Shown here piece after piece: positions 7,566 through 14,567 of a stretch of 22,847 bases of DNA. The notes below the pieces were generated by a model that saw nothing but the letters and a program-made list of their open reading frames with translations, did no database searches and was not told the DNA's origin. This DNA comes from JAUVXJ01 sp034430275. Its GTDB lineage: Bacteria > Chloroflexota > Anaerolineae > UBA7937 > B3-Chlor. The stretch lies in the NCBI GenBank assembly GCA_034430275.1, contig DAOUEW010000297.1:1-22847 (forward strand), read 5' to 3'. Position numbers and translations under genes: made by a program. Position 1 is the first letter of the stretch. The number at the start of each line of letters is the position of its first letter.

Positions 7566-8138
7566 TCATCGGCGCTGCCGATACAGCGAATGGTCCACGA
7601 CGCCGATCATCGCATCGAGGTCCAGAGTGCCTCCCAGGAATTCGTTGATCCTCCGCGCGTGCGGGTCCGGTTCAGCCAGCAGGTCATTGTAGCTCACATA
7701 GAGGGCATCGACGTTGGGCTGGCCTGCGATCCAGGCCTCCACCTGGTCCAGGTGACGTCTGAACATCCTGGCCATGTCTTCGTCGCGGACCGCATCCGTG
7801 GGTTCTCCCCTCCGGATCAGCATTTGGCGCTGTGAGGCGAGGATCTCCTCCATCTCGCGACGCATGAAGATGACCTTGTAGGCGTAAGTCGAAGGAAGAC
7901 GTCGGAGCAGCTCGCCGATCATCTTGACCGCCTTGCCTTTCGCGTCTTCGAGCCAGTCCTGGTCTTGTTCGATCTGTTTGACTCTCTCAAACTCATAGTA
8001 TCCCTTGGGATTGTCCTCGTCGGGAGTTCGAATGCCGTCGACCAGGAGTTCCATCCCCCCGGCCTCCAGCATAGCCATCATCAGAGACGTGCCCGACCGA
8101 GGCAGTCCTGAGACGATGGCGATCGTTTCTTGGTCCAT
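7566..8138 (-). CDS. Sulfotransferase-like P-loop protein
   Basis: This 190-aa protein has the sulfotransferase-type N-terminal phosphate loop SGLPRSGTSLM (10-20), which binds the 5' phosphosulfate of PAPS. A second segment, VIFMRREMEEILASQ (89-103), resembles the 3'-phosphate-binding strand/helix with Arg and Ser. It ends with a short HSLYRQRR tail. It is at the small end of the family (usually 200-300 aa) and has no signal peptide. ATG 8138 is favoured over GTG 8147 because AAGGAG is 8 nt upstream of the ATG and abuts the GTG. The acceptor molecule is unknown. Confidence 0.75.
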   Translation of the reverse strand: MDQETIAIVSGLPRSGTSLMMAMLEAGGMELLVDGIRTPDEDNPKGYYEFERVKQIEQDQDWLEDAKGKAVKMIGELLRRLPSTYAYKVIFMRREMEEILASQRQMLIRRGEPTDAVRDEDMARMFRRHLDQVEAWIAGQPNVDALYVSYNDLLAEPDPHARRINEFLGGTLDLDAMIGVVDHSLYRQRR

Positions 8139-8449
8139 ACTATGCACTCCTTACGTCGTAGTTCAGGAGAAGCCAGCCTGAGCCTGGGCGAGCGCAGCGT
8201 TGTGGTTGGCATCTGGCCTGAGCGAGTATTCGTTCTCGAGAGGTCCCTTGTCGTAGCGGCGCACGGGGCGACAAGCAAGAACAGCGTAGCAGAGATCTAT
8301 TCGTACGGCATGTAGCCCGATCTCCCGCCCGGGGAGCCCTCTCAGTAGGGGTGATTGTCTCCGAAACTAACTCGGTTGGCAACCCTGCTCCGCCCTGGGT
8401 TCCGCCTCGGCCCCAGGGCGCTCACCGCTGCATCTCCGGCAGGCGGCGC
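8139..8449. other. Gene-free stretch with one strong hairpin
   Basis: These 311 bases separate two minus-strand genes. The only strong signal is the GC-rich hairpin at 8391-8420. No convincing promoter for the sulfotransferase-like gene and no coding potential were found. Confidence 0.5.
8391..8420 (-). terminator. GC-rich hairpin, possible transcript end
   Basis: CGCCCTGGG (8391-8399) is perfectly inverted as CCCAGGGCG (8412-8420) with a 12-nt loop, 30 nt past the stop of the upstream minus-strand methyltransferase. No T-run follows on the minus strand, so it may be a stabilising 3' hairpin rather than an intrinsic terminator. Confidence 0.4.
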
Positions 8450-9046
8450 TCAGAAGAGCCGGGGCAGGTACTTTCCCGTGCGGGCACAATAGGCTTCGTA
8501 CTGCGCGCCATGAGCCTCTCGCAGGTAATCCTGCTCGGTTCGTACTTTCCATTCATAGCTGACAACGTTGAGGACCAGACTGGCGAGGGCCAGACAGCTC
8601 GGCGCGATGAATAGCACGCCCAAGGCCAGCAGGTCAACCGACAGTGCCATGGGGTTGCGGATGATACCATATACCCCGTCGGTGACGAGAGGTTGCTTGG
8701 TTCTCGGGAGAGCCACCCGGAAGGAGCCCCCGATGGACACTTGGGCCCAGATCAGGAGCACGGTGGCCAGTATCAAGGCCAAGACGCCGACCAGACGGAT
8801 GATCGGGTGGCTAAGCACCGCAATGTGCCCGAAGATAGCGAGGGTCTGTGCGTCGAGGATATAGGCACCCGCCGTGAGAAGCAGCATCGCGCTAGCCAGA
8901 AGGGTGAGCATCACGCCGACCGGGTGCCCATCGGTGTCGCCTAGAGGGCTTTCACCTTCGGCGCGCCTCGCCGCGGCTGCGGTGGCGAAGAAGCTTCCTA
9001 AGTATATCGTGAGCGCCCCGGCGATAATGGCTTGCGTCCATTGCAT
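8450..9046 (-). CDS. ICMT/PEMT-like membrane methyltransferase
   Basis: This 198-aa polytopic membrane protein has hydrophobic segments near residues 5-22, 45-64, 84-101 and 136-163. Its C-terminal half carries the signature of the isoprenylcysteine carboxyl methyltransferase / phospholipid methyltransferase family: GVYGIIRNPM (124-133), then E-W-K-VRTEQDYLREAHG-QYEAYC and LPRLF (165-198), which bind SAM. ATG 9046 has GAGGAG 9 nt upstream; an in-frame start at 9085 would lie inside the preceding gene. The start is 2 nt after the stop of the neighbouring methyltransferase, so the two are probably translationally coupled. The bacterial substrate is unknown; lipids or small isoprenoids are possible. 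Confidence 0.82.
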   Translation of the reverse strand: MQWTQAIIAGALTIYLGSFFATAAAARRAEGESPLGDTDGHPVGVMLTLLASAMLLLTAGAYILDAQTLAIFGHIAVLSHPIIRLVGVLALILATVLLIWAQVSIGGSFRVALPRTKQPLVTDGVYGIIRNPMALSVDLLALGVLFIAPSCLALASLVLNVVSYEWKVRTEQDYLREAHGAQYEAYCARTGKYLPRLF

Positions 9047-9048
9047 CT

Positions 9049-9702
9049 TTACATACTCCTCTTGAAGTTCAGGGTATAGGCCCACCAGTTACCGTGTCGC
9101 TCCACAAGTTGAAAGCCCGCCTCGCTTGCCCAGCGCATGGTAGTCCGCCGTAGGGGATAGTCCGGATCGAGGAACTCCTCGGTGACGGAGAGGATTCCGT
9201 TGGGCTTCAACACCCGGCGCAGCTCCGATAGCGCCGACTGCTTGTCTGGTATCTCGGGCAGCACCGTAACCAGGAAGGCCCGGTCCACACTTCTGTCGTC
9301 GAGAGGCAGTTGGCTCGCGGCGGCCACACATGCTCCCACGTTGTGCACACCGGCTTCCCGGACCCTGCGCTGTAGCGCAGAGATCATCTTCGGCTGGATG
9401 TCCACCGCCACGATGCTTCCTCGCGGTCGGGCGCGGCGAGCAGCATCGATAGTGAAGGTGCCGGGACCCGGTCCCAGCTCCAGCACTTGTTCGCCGGACC
9501 TCACTCCCACGCGCTCCACGACGGGGCGCAAGTACCAGCGTCGGACGGGGTTGTCCACTAGACAGGAGACCGACGCAGGACAAGGCGCGGAGTAGCCGAG
9601 CTTCGCTGCTATCCAGGACAACAGCCTCAGGATGACCACCCAGACGAACACCATGCAGCCAACAAGGACCAGCAGCATCCACAGCAGAAGAGGTGGTTGC
9701 AT
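9049..9702 (-). CDS. Membrane-anchored class I SAM methyltransferase
   Basis: This 217-aa protein has one N-terminal transmembrane helix (about 5-28) followed by a Rossmann methyltransferase domain. Motif I is VLELGPGPGTF (73-83), the acidic end of strand 2 is VAVDIQPKM, and a later LKPNGILSVTEE is the UbiE/Methyltransf_11-type strand 5 region. The likely active side faces the cytoplasm at the membrane. ATG 9702 is preceded by GAGGAG with an 8-nt gap. It leads a two-gene unit with the ICMT-like membrane methyltransferase, so both may modify a membrane lipid or quinone-like molecule (inference). Confidence 0.85.
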   Translation of the reverse strand: MQPPLLLWMLLVLVGCMVFVWVVILRLLSWIAAKLGYSAPCPASVSCLVDNPVRRWYLRPVVERVGVRSGEQVLELGPGPGTFTIDAARRARPRGSIVAVDIQPKMISALQRRVREAGVHNVGACVAAASQLPLDDRSVDRAFLVTVLPEIPDKQSALSELRRVLKPNGILSVTEEFLDPDYPLRRTTMRWASEAGFQLVERHGNWWAYTLNFKRSM

Positions 9703-9818
9703 TCTACAGACTCCTCATCCTTTGTCATCGAGCTACCGAGTGGAATGGGGGAGGCATCAGAGAAACAGACCGGCAGATCGACCTGGCAAGCTGGTTTGAT
9801 TCCGTAGCTCTGAAATGC

Positions 9819-9839
9819 TAATGCGACGTATTTGCATTA
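9819..9839. promoter_or_regulatory. Operator-like inverted repeat over promoter -10
   Basis: TAATGC (9819-9824) is perfectly inverted as GCATTA (9834-9839) with a 9-bp spacer. An extra AATGC copy lies at 9814-9818. The repeat overlaps the -10 box and the predicted start site of the methyltransferase pair, a position typical of repressor operators. The regulator is not in evidence. Confidence 0.45.
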
Positions 9840-9864
9840 TACACCGAAGCTTGTTCTCTGTCAA
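9836..9864 (-). promoter_or_regulatory. Perfect consensus promoter of the methyltransferase pair
   Basis: On the minus strand TTGACA (9864-9859) and TATAAT (9841-9836) are both exact consensus with a 17-bp spacer (9858-9842). Transcription should start near 9829, leaving a leader of about 126 nt before ATG 9702. Confidence 0.88.
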
Positions 9865-10053
9865 GGTTAGACCCCATGGTGCCGTCAACACGCGATTGCC
9901 AGGGTCCGGAGGGTCCATAACTGTGCTCATCGTGGCTCGATCTAGGAGGGGGTGCGTGTGCTGGCCTCGAAGGAATACGTGCCGTAGGAGAGGTGTCCGG
10001 GAAGGTGGATCAGGAGCGCGAGCTCTGGAAAGGGAAAAGGAGCGGCAGAATGA

Positions 10054-11454
10054 TCAAGGTCCGGGCTTGCTCCACGCCCACACGCCGTAGTGCTCCTCGA
10101 TCACCTGGGCCGTGATGCGGAAGTCCGATTCGGTAAACTGGTACCTGATCTCCTCCCATAATGGGCCACCCTCCGGGTGGTCGAGGTTCGTGTTGACGTA
10201 GTTGAGGTGGGACAACATCAGCACCAGTCCGAACAGTACGGCCAAGACGACCAGTGCTGTGACCGTCGAGCTAGCGGCGATGCGGAGAAGCCTGCTTCGA
10301 GCGAAACCGTGAAGACTCTGCATCAGTGTGGCCAGCCCCACGACCCACACGGGATACAGCTCGGTCATCCTTCTCATCCCAAAGGCCCATCCGCCACCCC
10401 AGTCGAAGAGCGAAGCGTTCATCAGGACTTGCAGGACGAACATGAGGATCAGGGTGACGGACAGGGCGCGGTGCTTTCTGAAGAGCAGGGCCAGGCCGAT
10501 CAGTGCCAGCAGAACAAGGGGCGACCATAGTAACAGGCCACGCTCTGGGGACAGAAGCACCTCTTTGATGTAGACGGGGCCAGAGAGGAAAGCCTGCTGG
10601 CCCTGGATGGCCGCGGGCACCACCCAGGGGCTGCCGAACATCCTCTGCCATGTGAAGGGCAGGTGCCAGGCCAGGAGCGAGAAGCCGGAGATGAGACAGC
10701 ATAGCTTCCGCCATTGACCCGTCGCCAAGGCCAGCAGCCCGACCGGGACAGCGTAGAGCGCGAGCTGCCATCTGACCAGCAAGGCGATACCCAGGAGGAG
10801 GCCCATGACGAACCAGGAGGCGGTGCGTTCCCTGTGCCAAACCAGGACGTAGACAACGAGGGCGGTGAGCAGCGTGCCGGGGACGTGGGCCATGTAGGGC
10901 TCGATGGTGGAGTAATAGAGCAAAGGTGTGGCCAGGAAGAGGGCCAGGGCGCTGATCAGTGACGCCAGGGGCGAGGTCAGCCGGGTGGCCGATAAGAAAG
11001 CGACGAGCACGGCGAGAAGCGCGAAGAGGTTGGTGCCCAACATGAAGAAGAGGCTGTAGGGGAAGGTGGCCCCCTGGTGCTGTAGGAAGTAGGAGTCGTT
11101 GACGTGGAACACGGGCAACTGGTTCGCGGCCGACGCCAGCCAGTAAGTTGGGAGGTAGAGGAATGCCGATCCATAGGGAAAGACCGATGCATACTGCCCG
11201 GTCTGTTCGTTGTAGAAGGCCTGGTAGGAGTTCAGCGCCGAGAACTGGGAGGACTGGTTGGCCAGGTCGAGATCGTGGTCGCGAGCCACCGACTGCAGCC
11301 ACATGAAGTAGGCCAGCCCGTCGCTGCGGATCAGCGGTCGGTCCAGGGCAAGGAAGCAAAGCAGCAGAACGGCCAAGAGGACCAGGGAGAAGCTGGCTAC
11401 CAGGGTGCGTCGGTGCTGCTGAGAGGTATCCACGGGCCGGAGGGTGCCTTTCAC
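10054..11454 (-). CDS. Polytopic membrane protein, GT-C/PMT-like
   Basis: About 466 aa with some ten hydrophobic helices. The first helix (about 18-37) is followed by RPLIRSDGLAYF, an acidic residue in the first outer loop as in GT-C glycosyltransferases. A later GGGWAFGMRRMTELYP segment recalls the Gly-Trp...Arg...Pro motif of dolichol/polyprenol-phosphate sugar transferase-like proteins. The frame is open to 11580, but the first ~30 residues there merely overlap the 3' end of the glycosidase gene and look non-coding. GTG 11454, after AGGAG, is proposed; GTG 11433 is an alternative. It follows the glycosidase by 37 nt, suggesting a shared transcript. Substrate unknown. Confidence 0.65.
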   Translation of the reverse strand: MKGTLRPVDTSQQHRRTLVASFSLVLLAVLLLCFLALDRPLIRSDGLAYFMWLQSVARDHDLDLANQSSQFSALNSYQAFYNEQTGQYASVFPYGSAFLYLPTYWLASAANQLPVFHVNDSYFLQHQGATFPYSLFFMLGTNLFALLAVLVAFLSATRLTSPLASLISALALFLATPLLYYSTIEPYMAHVPGTLLTALVVYVLVWHRERTASWFVMGLLLGIALLVRWQLALYAVPVGLLALATGQWRKLCCLISGFSLLAWHLPFTWQRMFGSPWVVPAAIQGQQAFLSGPVYIKEVLLSPERGLLLWSPLVLLALIGLALLFRKHRALSVTLILMFVLQVLMNASLFDWGGGWAFGMRRMTELYPVWVVGLATLMQSLHGFARSRLLRIAASSTVTALVVLAVLFGLVLMLSHLNYVNTNLDHPEGGPLWEEIRYQFTESDFRITAQVIEEHYGVWAWSKPGP

Positions 11455-11491
11455 AAGCTCCTGGAAGTGTGCTCTCGCGGATGGAGAGGTC

Positions 11492-12676
11492 CTACTCGCT
11501 GCCCCTCTTCTCGGTGTGGAAGAGCGTCCGCAATTCCTCGTTCTCGGCGAAGTGCTGGACCCATTCCTCCAGCTCCTCATCGGTCATCCACTTGCTGACC
11601 AGACGGGCAGCCGTCGCGGGCTGCGGCCTGGGTCCCAGCACAGGGGCTTCCATCCGCTTCACGGCGTCGACCACGGGGAGCTCTCTGCCCACCCAGTACC
11701 AGCAGTCCTTGCTCCAGGGGCCTGGTGTGTGCCCCATGAGTTCGCTGGCGATGAGCCAGGGACACATGCCGAAGTAGTAGTCCGGCGTGTTGCGCTCCAG
11801 CCAGCGATACATGGCCACTACGCGCTCTGCGTGGCCGTTGGCGTCATATCCGGGATATCGGGGGTCCCATTGCAGAGTACCTTCGTGGGGAACGAATACC
11901 CCTCCTTCGGTGCTCATCACCGGAACCTCCAGGCCAAAATGCTTCTTCAGCAGTTGGACGGGGACTCGGTGCCCGATGAGGGTGTTGTCGTCTACCATGA
12001 TGGACCTGCCGGGCTTGTCTGCCTGGCAGATGGGGTCGTACGGGTAGTCAAAGTGCCATTCCCCCGCTTCATCCTGGTAGCAGTGGTTGAGCGCGGCGTC
12101 GTGGGTGGCGATCCAGGCCCCGCTGGAGAAGACATCCCGGGCGGCGGTCGGGGCCTTCGCAGACAGCCACTCGAAGGCGCTCACGTACCAGCGGATGCTG
12201 CTGGAGTCTGCATCGAGGGAACACTGTGCCAGGGCAGGAAAGGCTGGGTAGCCTCCCAGTTCGATGACCGCCTCAGCGTCCTTCAGCCAGTTCTGGGCGA
12301 CCAGTCCCGGACGACCACCAGTCTGCCATTCCCCGGCTTTCCATTCATAGACCAGGTTGGGCTCGTTGTTGACCTCGAACCACCTGGTGATGCCTTCGTC
12401 GACGTACCGTTTGACAGTGGAGAGGGCTTTGGAGGAGAGCGTACCGGGGTTCGGCCTGTCGGCCCACATCCTGACGATGGGCATGATGTCCTTCGCTCGA
12501 AGTTTGCGGGCGAACTCCAAGACGGAGCCGCTGCCATCGTCCATGAGTTTGTAGAGGCCCATGCCCAGTTCCTGGAGTTCGCCGATCCAGTGATCATGAT
12601 CGAAGTTGGCATGGGTGCCGGGGGAGCCATGGATACCTCTCAGACTAGGTGGTCGCTCGTAATCTGATAGTTCCAC
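11492..12676 (-). CDS. Clan GH-A-like glycoside hydrolase, cytoplasmic
   Basis: This 394-aa protein has the look of a (beta/alpha)8 retaining glycosidase. WFEVNNEPN (99-107) gives the acid/base E105 on strand 4 with the preceding Asn pair, and VPVMSTEGGVF (251-261) gives a nucleophile candidate, E257, on strand 7. R69 in IVRMW is the conserved strand-2/3 Arg seen in the clan. There is no signal peptide, so it would act in the cytoplasm or be released by another route. It starts with GTG 12676 behind AAAGGAG at 7 nt. The promoter at 12760-12788 drives it, and a membrane GT-C-like gene follows. I cannot assign the GH family or substrate; a non-catalytic cellulase-like role is possible. Confidence 0.72.
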   Translation of the reverse strand: MELSDYERPPSLRGIHGSPGTHANFDHDHWIGELQELGMGLYKLMDDGSGSVLEFARKLRAKDIMPIVRMWADRPNPGTLSSKALSTVKRYVDEGITRWFEVNNEPNLVYEWKAGEWQTGGRPGLVAQNWLKDAEAVIELGGYPAFPALAQCSLDADSSSIRWYVSAFEWLSAKAPTAARDVFSSGAWIATHDAALNHCYQDEAGEWHFDYPYDPICQADKPGRSIMVDDNTLIGHRVPVQLLKKHFGLEVPVMSTEGGVFVPHEGTLQWDPRYPGYDANGHAERVVAMYRWLERNTPDYYFGMCPWLIASELMGHTPGPWSKDCWYWVGRELPVVDAVKRMEAPVLGPRPQPATAARLVSKWMTDEELEEWVQHFAENEELRTLFHTEKRGSE

Positions 12677-12759
12677 CTTTTCACTCCTTTCCTCTCAGGC
12701 CGTGACTGCCAAGTCCTGCCCAGCAGTGCCTCTCTGGCAACGGGGGCTCCGTCGGACCG

Positions 12760-12788
12760 ATTATACAAGGGCTAGCGGTTTTGGGCAA
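12760..12788 (-). promoter_or_regulatory. Promoter of the glycosidase gene
   Basis: On the minus strand TTGCCC (12788-12783) lies 17 bp before TATAAT (12765-12760). The -35 begins 4 bp past the yjbQ stop codon. The predicted leader is about 77 nt. Confidence 0.75.
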
Positions 12789-12791
12789 TAG

Positions 12792-13181
12792 TCACGAGAC
12801 CTTGACCAGCACACGGCGGCTCCTCGGGCCGTCGAACTCGCAGAAGAAGATGCCCTGCCACGTACCGAGGATAAGCCGGCCTCCCTCGACCAGGATCGTC
12901 TCGCTGCTGCCCACGATGGTGGCCTTGATGTGAGCCGCGGCGTTGCCCTCCAGGTGCTTGTAGTTGTCTTGAAAGGGGACGACCTTGTTGAGCTCCATGA
13001 GGATATCCTCGCGGACGCTGGGGTCAGCGTTCTCGTTGATGGTGACACCAGCGGTTGTATGTGGGACGTAGACGTGACACGTTCCATCCCGTACGTCGCT
13101 GTCAGCTACCGCCTTCTGCACCTCGCTGGTGATGTCAACGAGCTCCGTGCGGCTCCTGGTAGACACGCGTAGCTCTTTCAT
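12792..13181 (-). CDS. yjbQ: YjbQ/UPF0047 family protein
   Basis: This 129-aa protein matches the YjbQ (UPF0047) family throughout its length. VYVPHTTAGVTINENAD (37-53) and HLEGNAAAHIKA (76-87) carry the conserved histidines, and LGTWQGIFFCEFDGPR (105-120) is the C-terminal signature. Some members were shown to have weak thiamine-phosphate synthase activity, but the physiological role is unclear. ATG 13181 is preceded by GGGGAGGAGGG; the longer open frame to 13349 covers the promoter and is not coding. It stands alone, with a terminator from the previous unit upstream and its own extended -10 promoter. Confidence 0.93.
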   Translation of the reverse strand: MKELRVSTRSRTELVDITSEVQKAVADSDVRDGTCHVYVPHTTAGVTINENADPSVREDILMELNKVVPFQDNYKHLEGNAAAHIKATIVGSSETILVEGGRLILGTWQGIFFCEFDGPRSRRVLVKVS

Positions 13182-13228
13182 CCAACCCTCCTCCCCACGG
13201 CTAGTCCACTTGGGCACGCCTGCGGACA

Positions 13229-13237
13229 AGTATACCA
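13229..13237 (-). promoter_or_regulatory. Extended -10 promoter of yjbQ
   Basis: On the minus strand TGG-TATACT (13237-13229) forms an extended -10 element without a good -35. The predicted start near 13222 leaves a leader of about 41 nt. The same nine bases occur before the REC-roadblock gene (14497-14505). Confidence 0.55.
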
Positions 13238-13352
13238 TAGTTGCGCTTGCTGAAGCAGGTCGCGGCCGCTCTGGGCCAGGTGGGGTCAGATGGAGTTGGC
13301 CATCGGAGGGGGTACCAGCCTGTCGGGGGGCCTGTCCACGTGGGGTCACAGC

Positions 13353-13387
13353 AAAAGGCGGGCCAGCACTATGCGCGTTGGCCCGCC
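13353..13387 (-). terminator. Intrinsic terminator after the REC-roadblock gene
   Basis: On the minus strand GGCGGGCCA (13387-13379) pairs perfectly with TGGCCCGCC (13365-13357). This is a 9-bp GC-rich stem with a 13-nt loop, followed at once by TTTT (13356-13353). It begins 25 nt past the response regulator stop and closes that transcription unit. Confidence 0.88.
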
Positions 13388-13411
13388 TCAGATGCCGCAG
13401 CTCTTCGGTTC

Positions 13412-14455
13412 TCAGTCTTCGCCCTTCAGCAGGTGGGCGAAGTCTTCGTCAATCAACCCTTTCCTGAGGGCTTCTTCGATGCCGAACGTCGAGTCGCCGT
13501 TCGCTGTGACAGCAGCGCCATCTTCCTCGTCGGGCGATTCCGCCACTGCAGTGATGGCGGTCTCTGTTGTCTCTTGGCTGTCGAGTGTCTCTGGCGCCGG
13601 CGGGGTCGCCTCGGGCTCCAAACTCTCTTCTTGCGCTGGGGGCTCGCCTACTGCGCCGTCTCCCCACCCGTACAGGACCTTGAGCAGATCCTGAGTGGTC
13701 CTCTTGACGTACAGCCAGACCATTCCGATGCGGCTCGGCTGTTTGCTGCGGTCGAAGATGAGAGTCAAGAACAGATCGTCGCCCACGCCGGTGGAGTAGA
13801 TATCGTACTTCTTGCCCTCGTAGAAGTGGAGATTGAAGGTTTCCTGGTCCTGAAGATACTGAGCGATGCTCGACACACTGGTCAGGCTACTGGCGACCAA
13901 CGGTATCAGAGTGCCCGTCTCCAAGCCCTGGCTGATGCCCACTTCAGAGATGATGTGACCCTGTACGTCCGCTAGAATGACACAGTGCGCGCCTATCTCG
14001 AACCGCAGGTTGCTCAGAGCTCGGTTCACTGCGTCCGTCCTGGCCGCTGGAAGCGCGACGTCGCCTTGCTCCCCGCTTGCCACATCGGCGAGAGCGTGTC
14101 GTGTGACCGTCAAGAGGTCGGAGACGTGGAAGGGTTTGGCGATGTAGTCGTACACTTCCAGGCTGTGGGCCCTTGCTTCAACCTCGTCCGAGCCGTAGGC
14201 TGTCATGAGGATGAACCGGGTATCGGGGTGCCTCTGTTTGACCCTCTCCAGAAGCTGGAGTCCGTCTATTCCCGGCATGCGCAGGTCACTGATCACGAGG
14301 TCATAGGGGTGACTCTCGATCTTCTCCAGTGCCTCTTCGGCCGAGCCGGCGGTCCCTATGGTGAAGTCGCGGCCCAGTTCCTCCAGGCTCTCCCGGAGGA
14401 AGAATACGACCTTCTCTTCGTCGTCAACGATGAGAACACGCTTGTCCGCGGCCAT
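13412..14455 (-). CDS. Response regulator with REC and roadblock/LC7 domains
   Basis: This 347-aa protein has a receiver domain (about 5-122) with acidic pair D11/D12, phosphoacceptor D57 (LVISDLRMPG), T85 and K107 (YIAKPFH). After a linker comes a roadblock/LC7-like domain (about 141-262), with CVILADVQGHIISEVG and GVGDDLFLTLIFD typical of MglB-like proteins that bind small GTPases or dimerise. A Glu/Pro/Thr-rich acidic stretch (270-320) leads to a C-terminal EEALRKGLIDEDFAHLL motif. There is no DNA-binding domain, so output is probably by protein contact. ATG 14455 has only a weak SD; upstream TTG 14482 (AGGA before it) and ATG 14473 are alternatives. It lies downstream of the OmpR-like regulator. 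Confidence 0.85.
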   Translation of the reverse strand: MAADKRVLIVDDEEKVVFFLRESLEELGRDFTIGTAGSAEEALEKIESHPYDLVISDLRMPGIDGLQLLERVKQRHPDTRFILMTAYGSDEVEARAHSLEVYDYIAKPFHVSDLLTVTRHALADVASGEQGDVALPAARTDAVNRALSNLRFEIGAHCVILADVQGHIISEVGISQGLETGTLIPLVASSLTSVSSIAQYLQDQETFNLHFYEGKKYDIYSTGVGDDLFLTLIFDRSKQPSRIGMVWLYVKRTTQDLLKVLYGWGDGAVGEPPAQEESLEPEATPPAPETLDSQETTETAITAVAESPDEEDGAAVTANGDSTFGIEEALRKGLIDEDFAHLLKGED

Positions 14456-14496
14456 ACTCTCGCTCAGCCCCATAGGCAGCAACTATTCCTGAGTCT

Positions 14497-14505
14497 AGTA
14501 TACCA
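14497..14505 (-). promoter_or_regulatory. Extended -10 promoter of the REC-roadblock gene
   Basis: On the minus strand TGG-TATACT (14505-14497) is an extended -10 with no good -35. Its predicted start near 14490 would suit a TTG 14482, ATG 14473 or ATG 14455 start. An inverted repeat GGTCAC/GTGACC (14535-14540, 14558-14563) lies 30-60 bp upstream of it and may be a regulator site. Confidence 0.5.
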
Positions 14506-14534
14506 CAACGCTGATCGCGCCACGGTTCCGGAAT

Positions 14535-14563
14535 GGTCACGATTGGGTCCCGATTCGGTGACC
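14535..14563. repeat. Inverted repeat between the two response regulator genes
   Basis: GGTCAC (14535-14540) is perfectly inverted as GTGACC (14558-14563) with a 17-bp spacer. It lies between the stop of the OmpR-like regulator and the extended -10 promoter of the REC-roadblock gene. It could be an activator site or a weak RNA hairpin; no T-run follows on the minus strand. Confidence 0.4.
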
Positions 14564-14567
14564 TCTC

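Larger units (their letters stand above)
9703..10053. other. Gene-free stretch with promoter and operator-like repeat
   Basis: This 351-base gap lies between two minus-strand units. It holds the consensus promoter at 9836-9864 and an inverted repeat at 9819-9839. The part from about 9870 to 10053 shows no credible gene, hairpin terminator or repeat. Confidence 0.5.

Noticed and set aside
10047..10112. Short plus-strand ORF after AGGAG at 10038
   Set aside because: It encodes about 20 residues antisense to the 3' end of the membrane protein gene and has no supporting context.
13241..13975. 244-aa plus-strand frame
   Set aside because: It is antisense to the REC-roadblock gene and crosses that gene's terminator.
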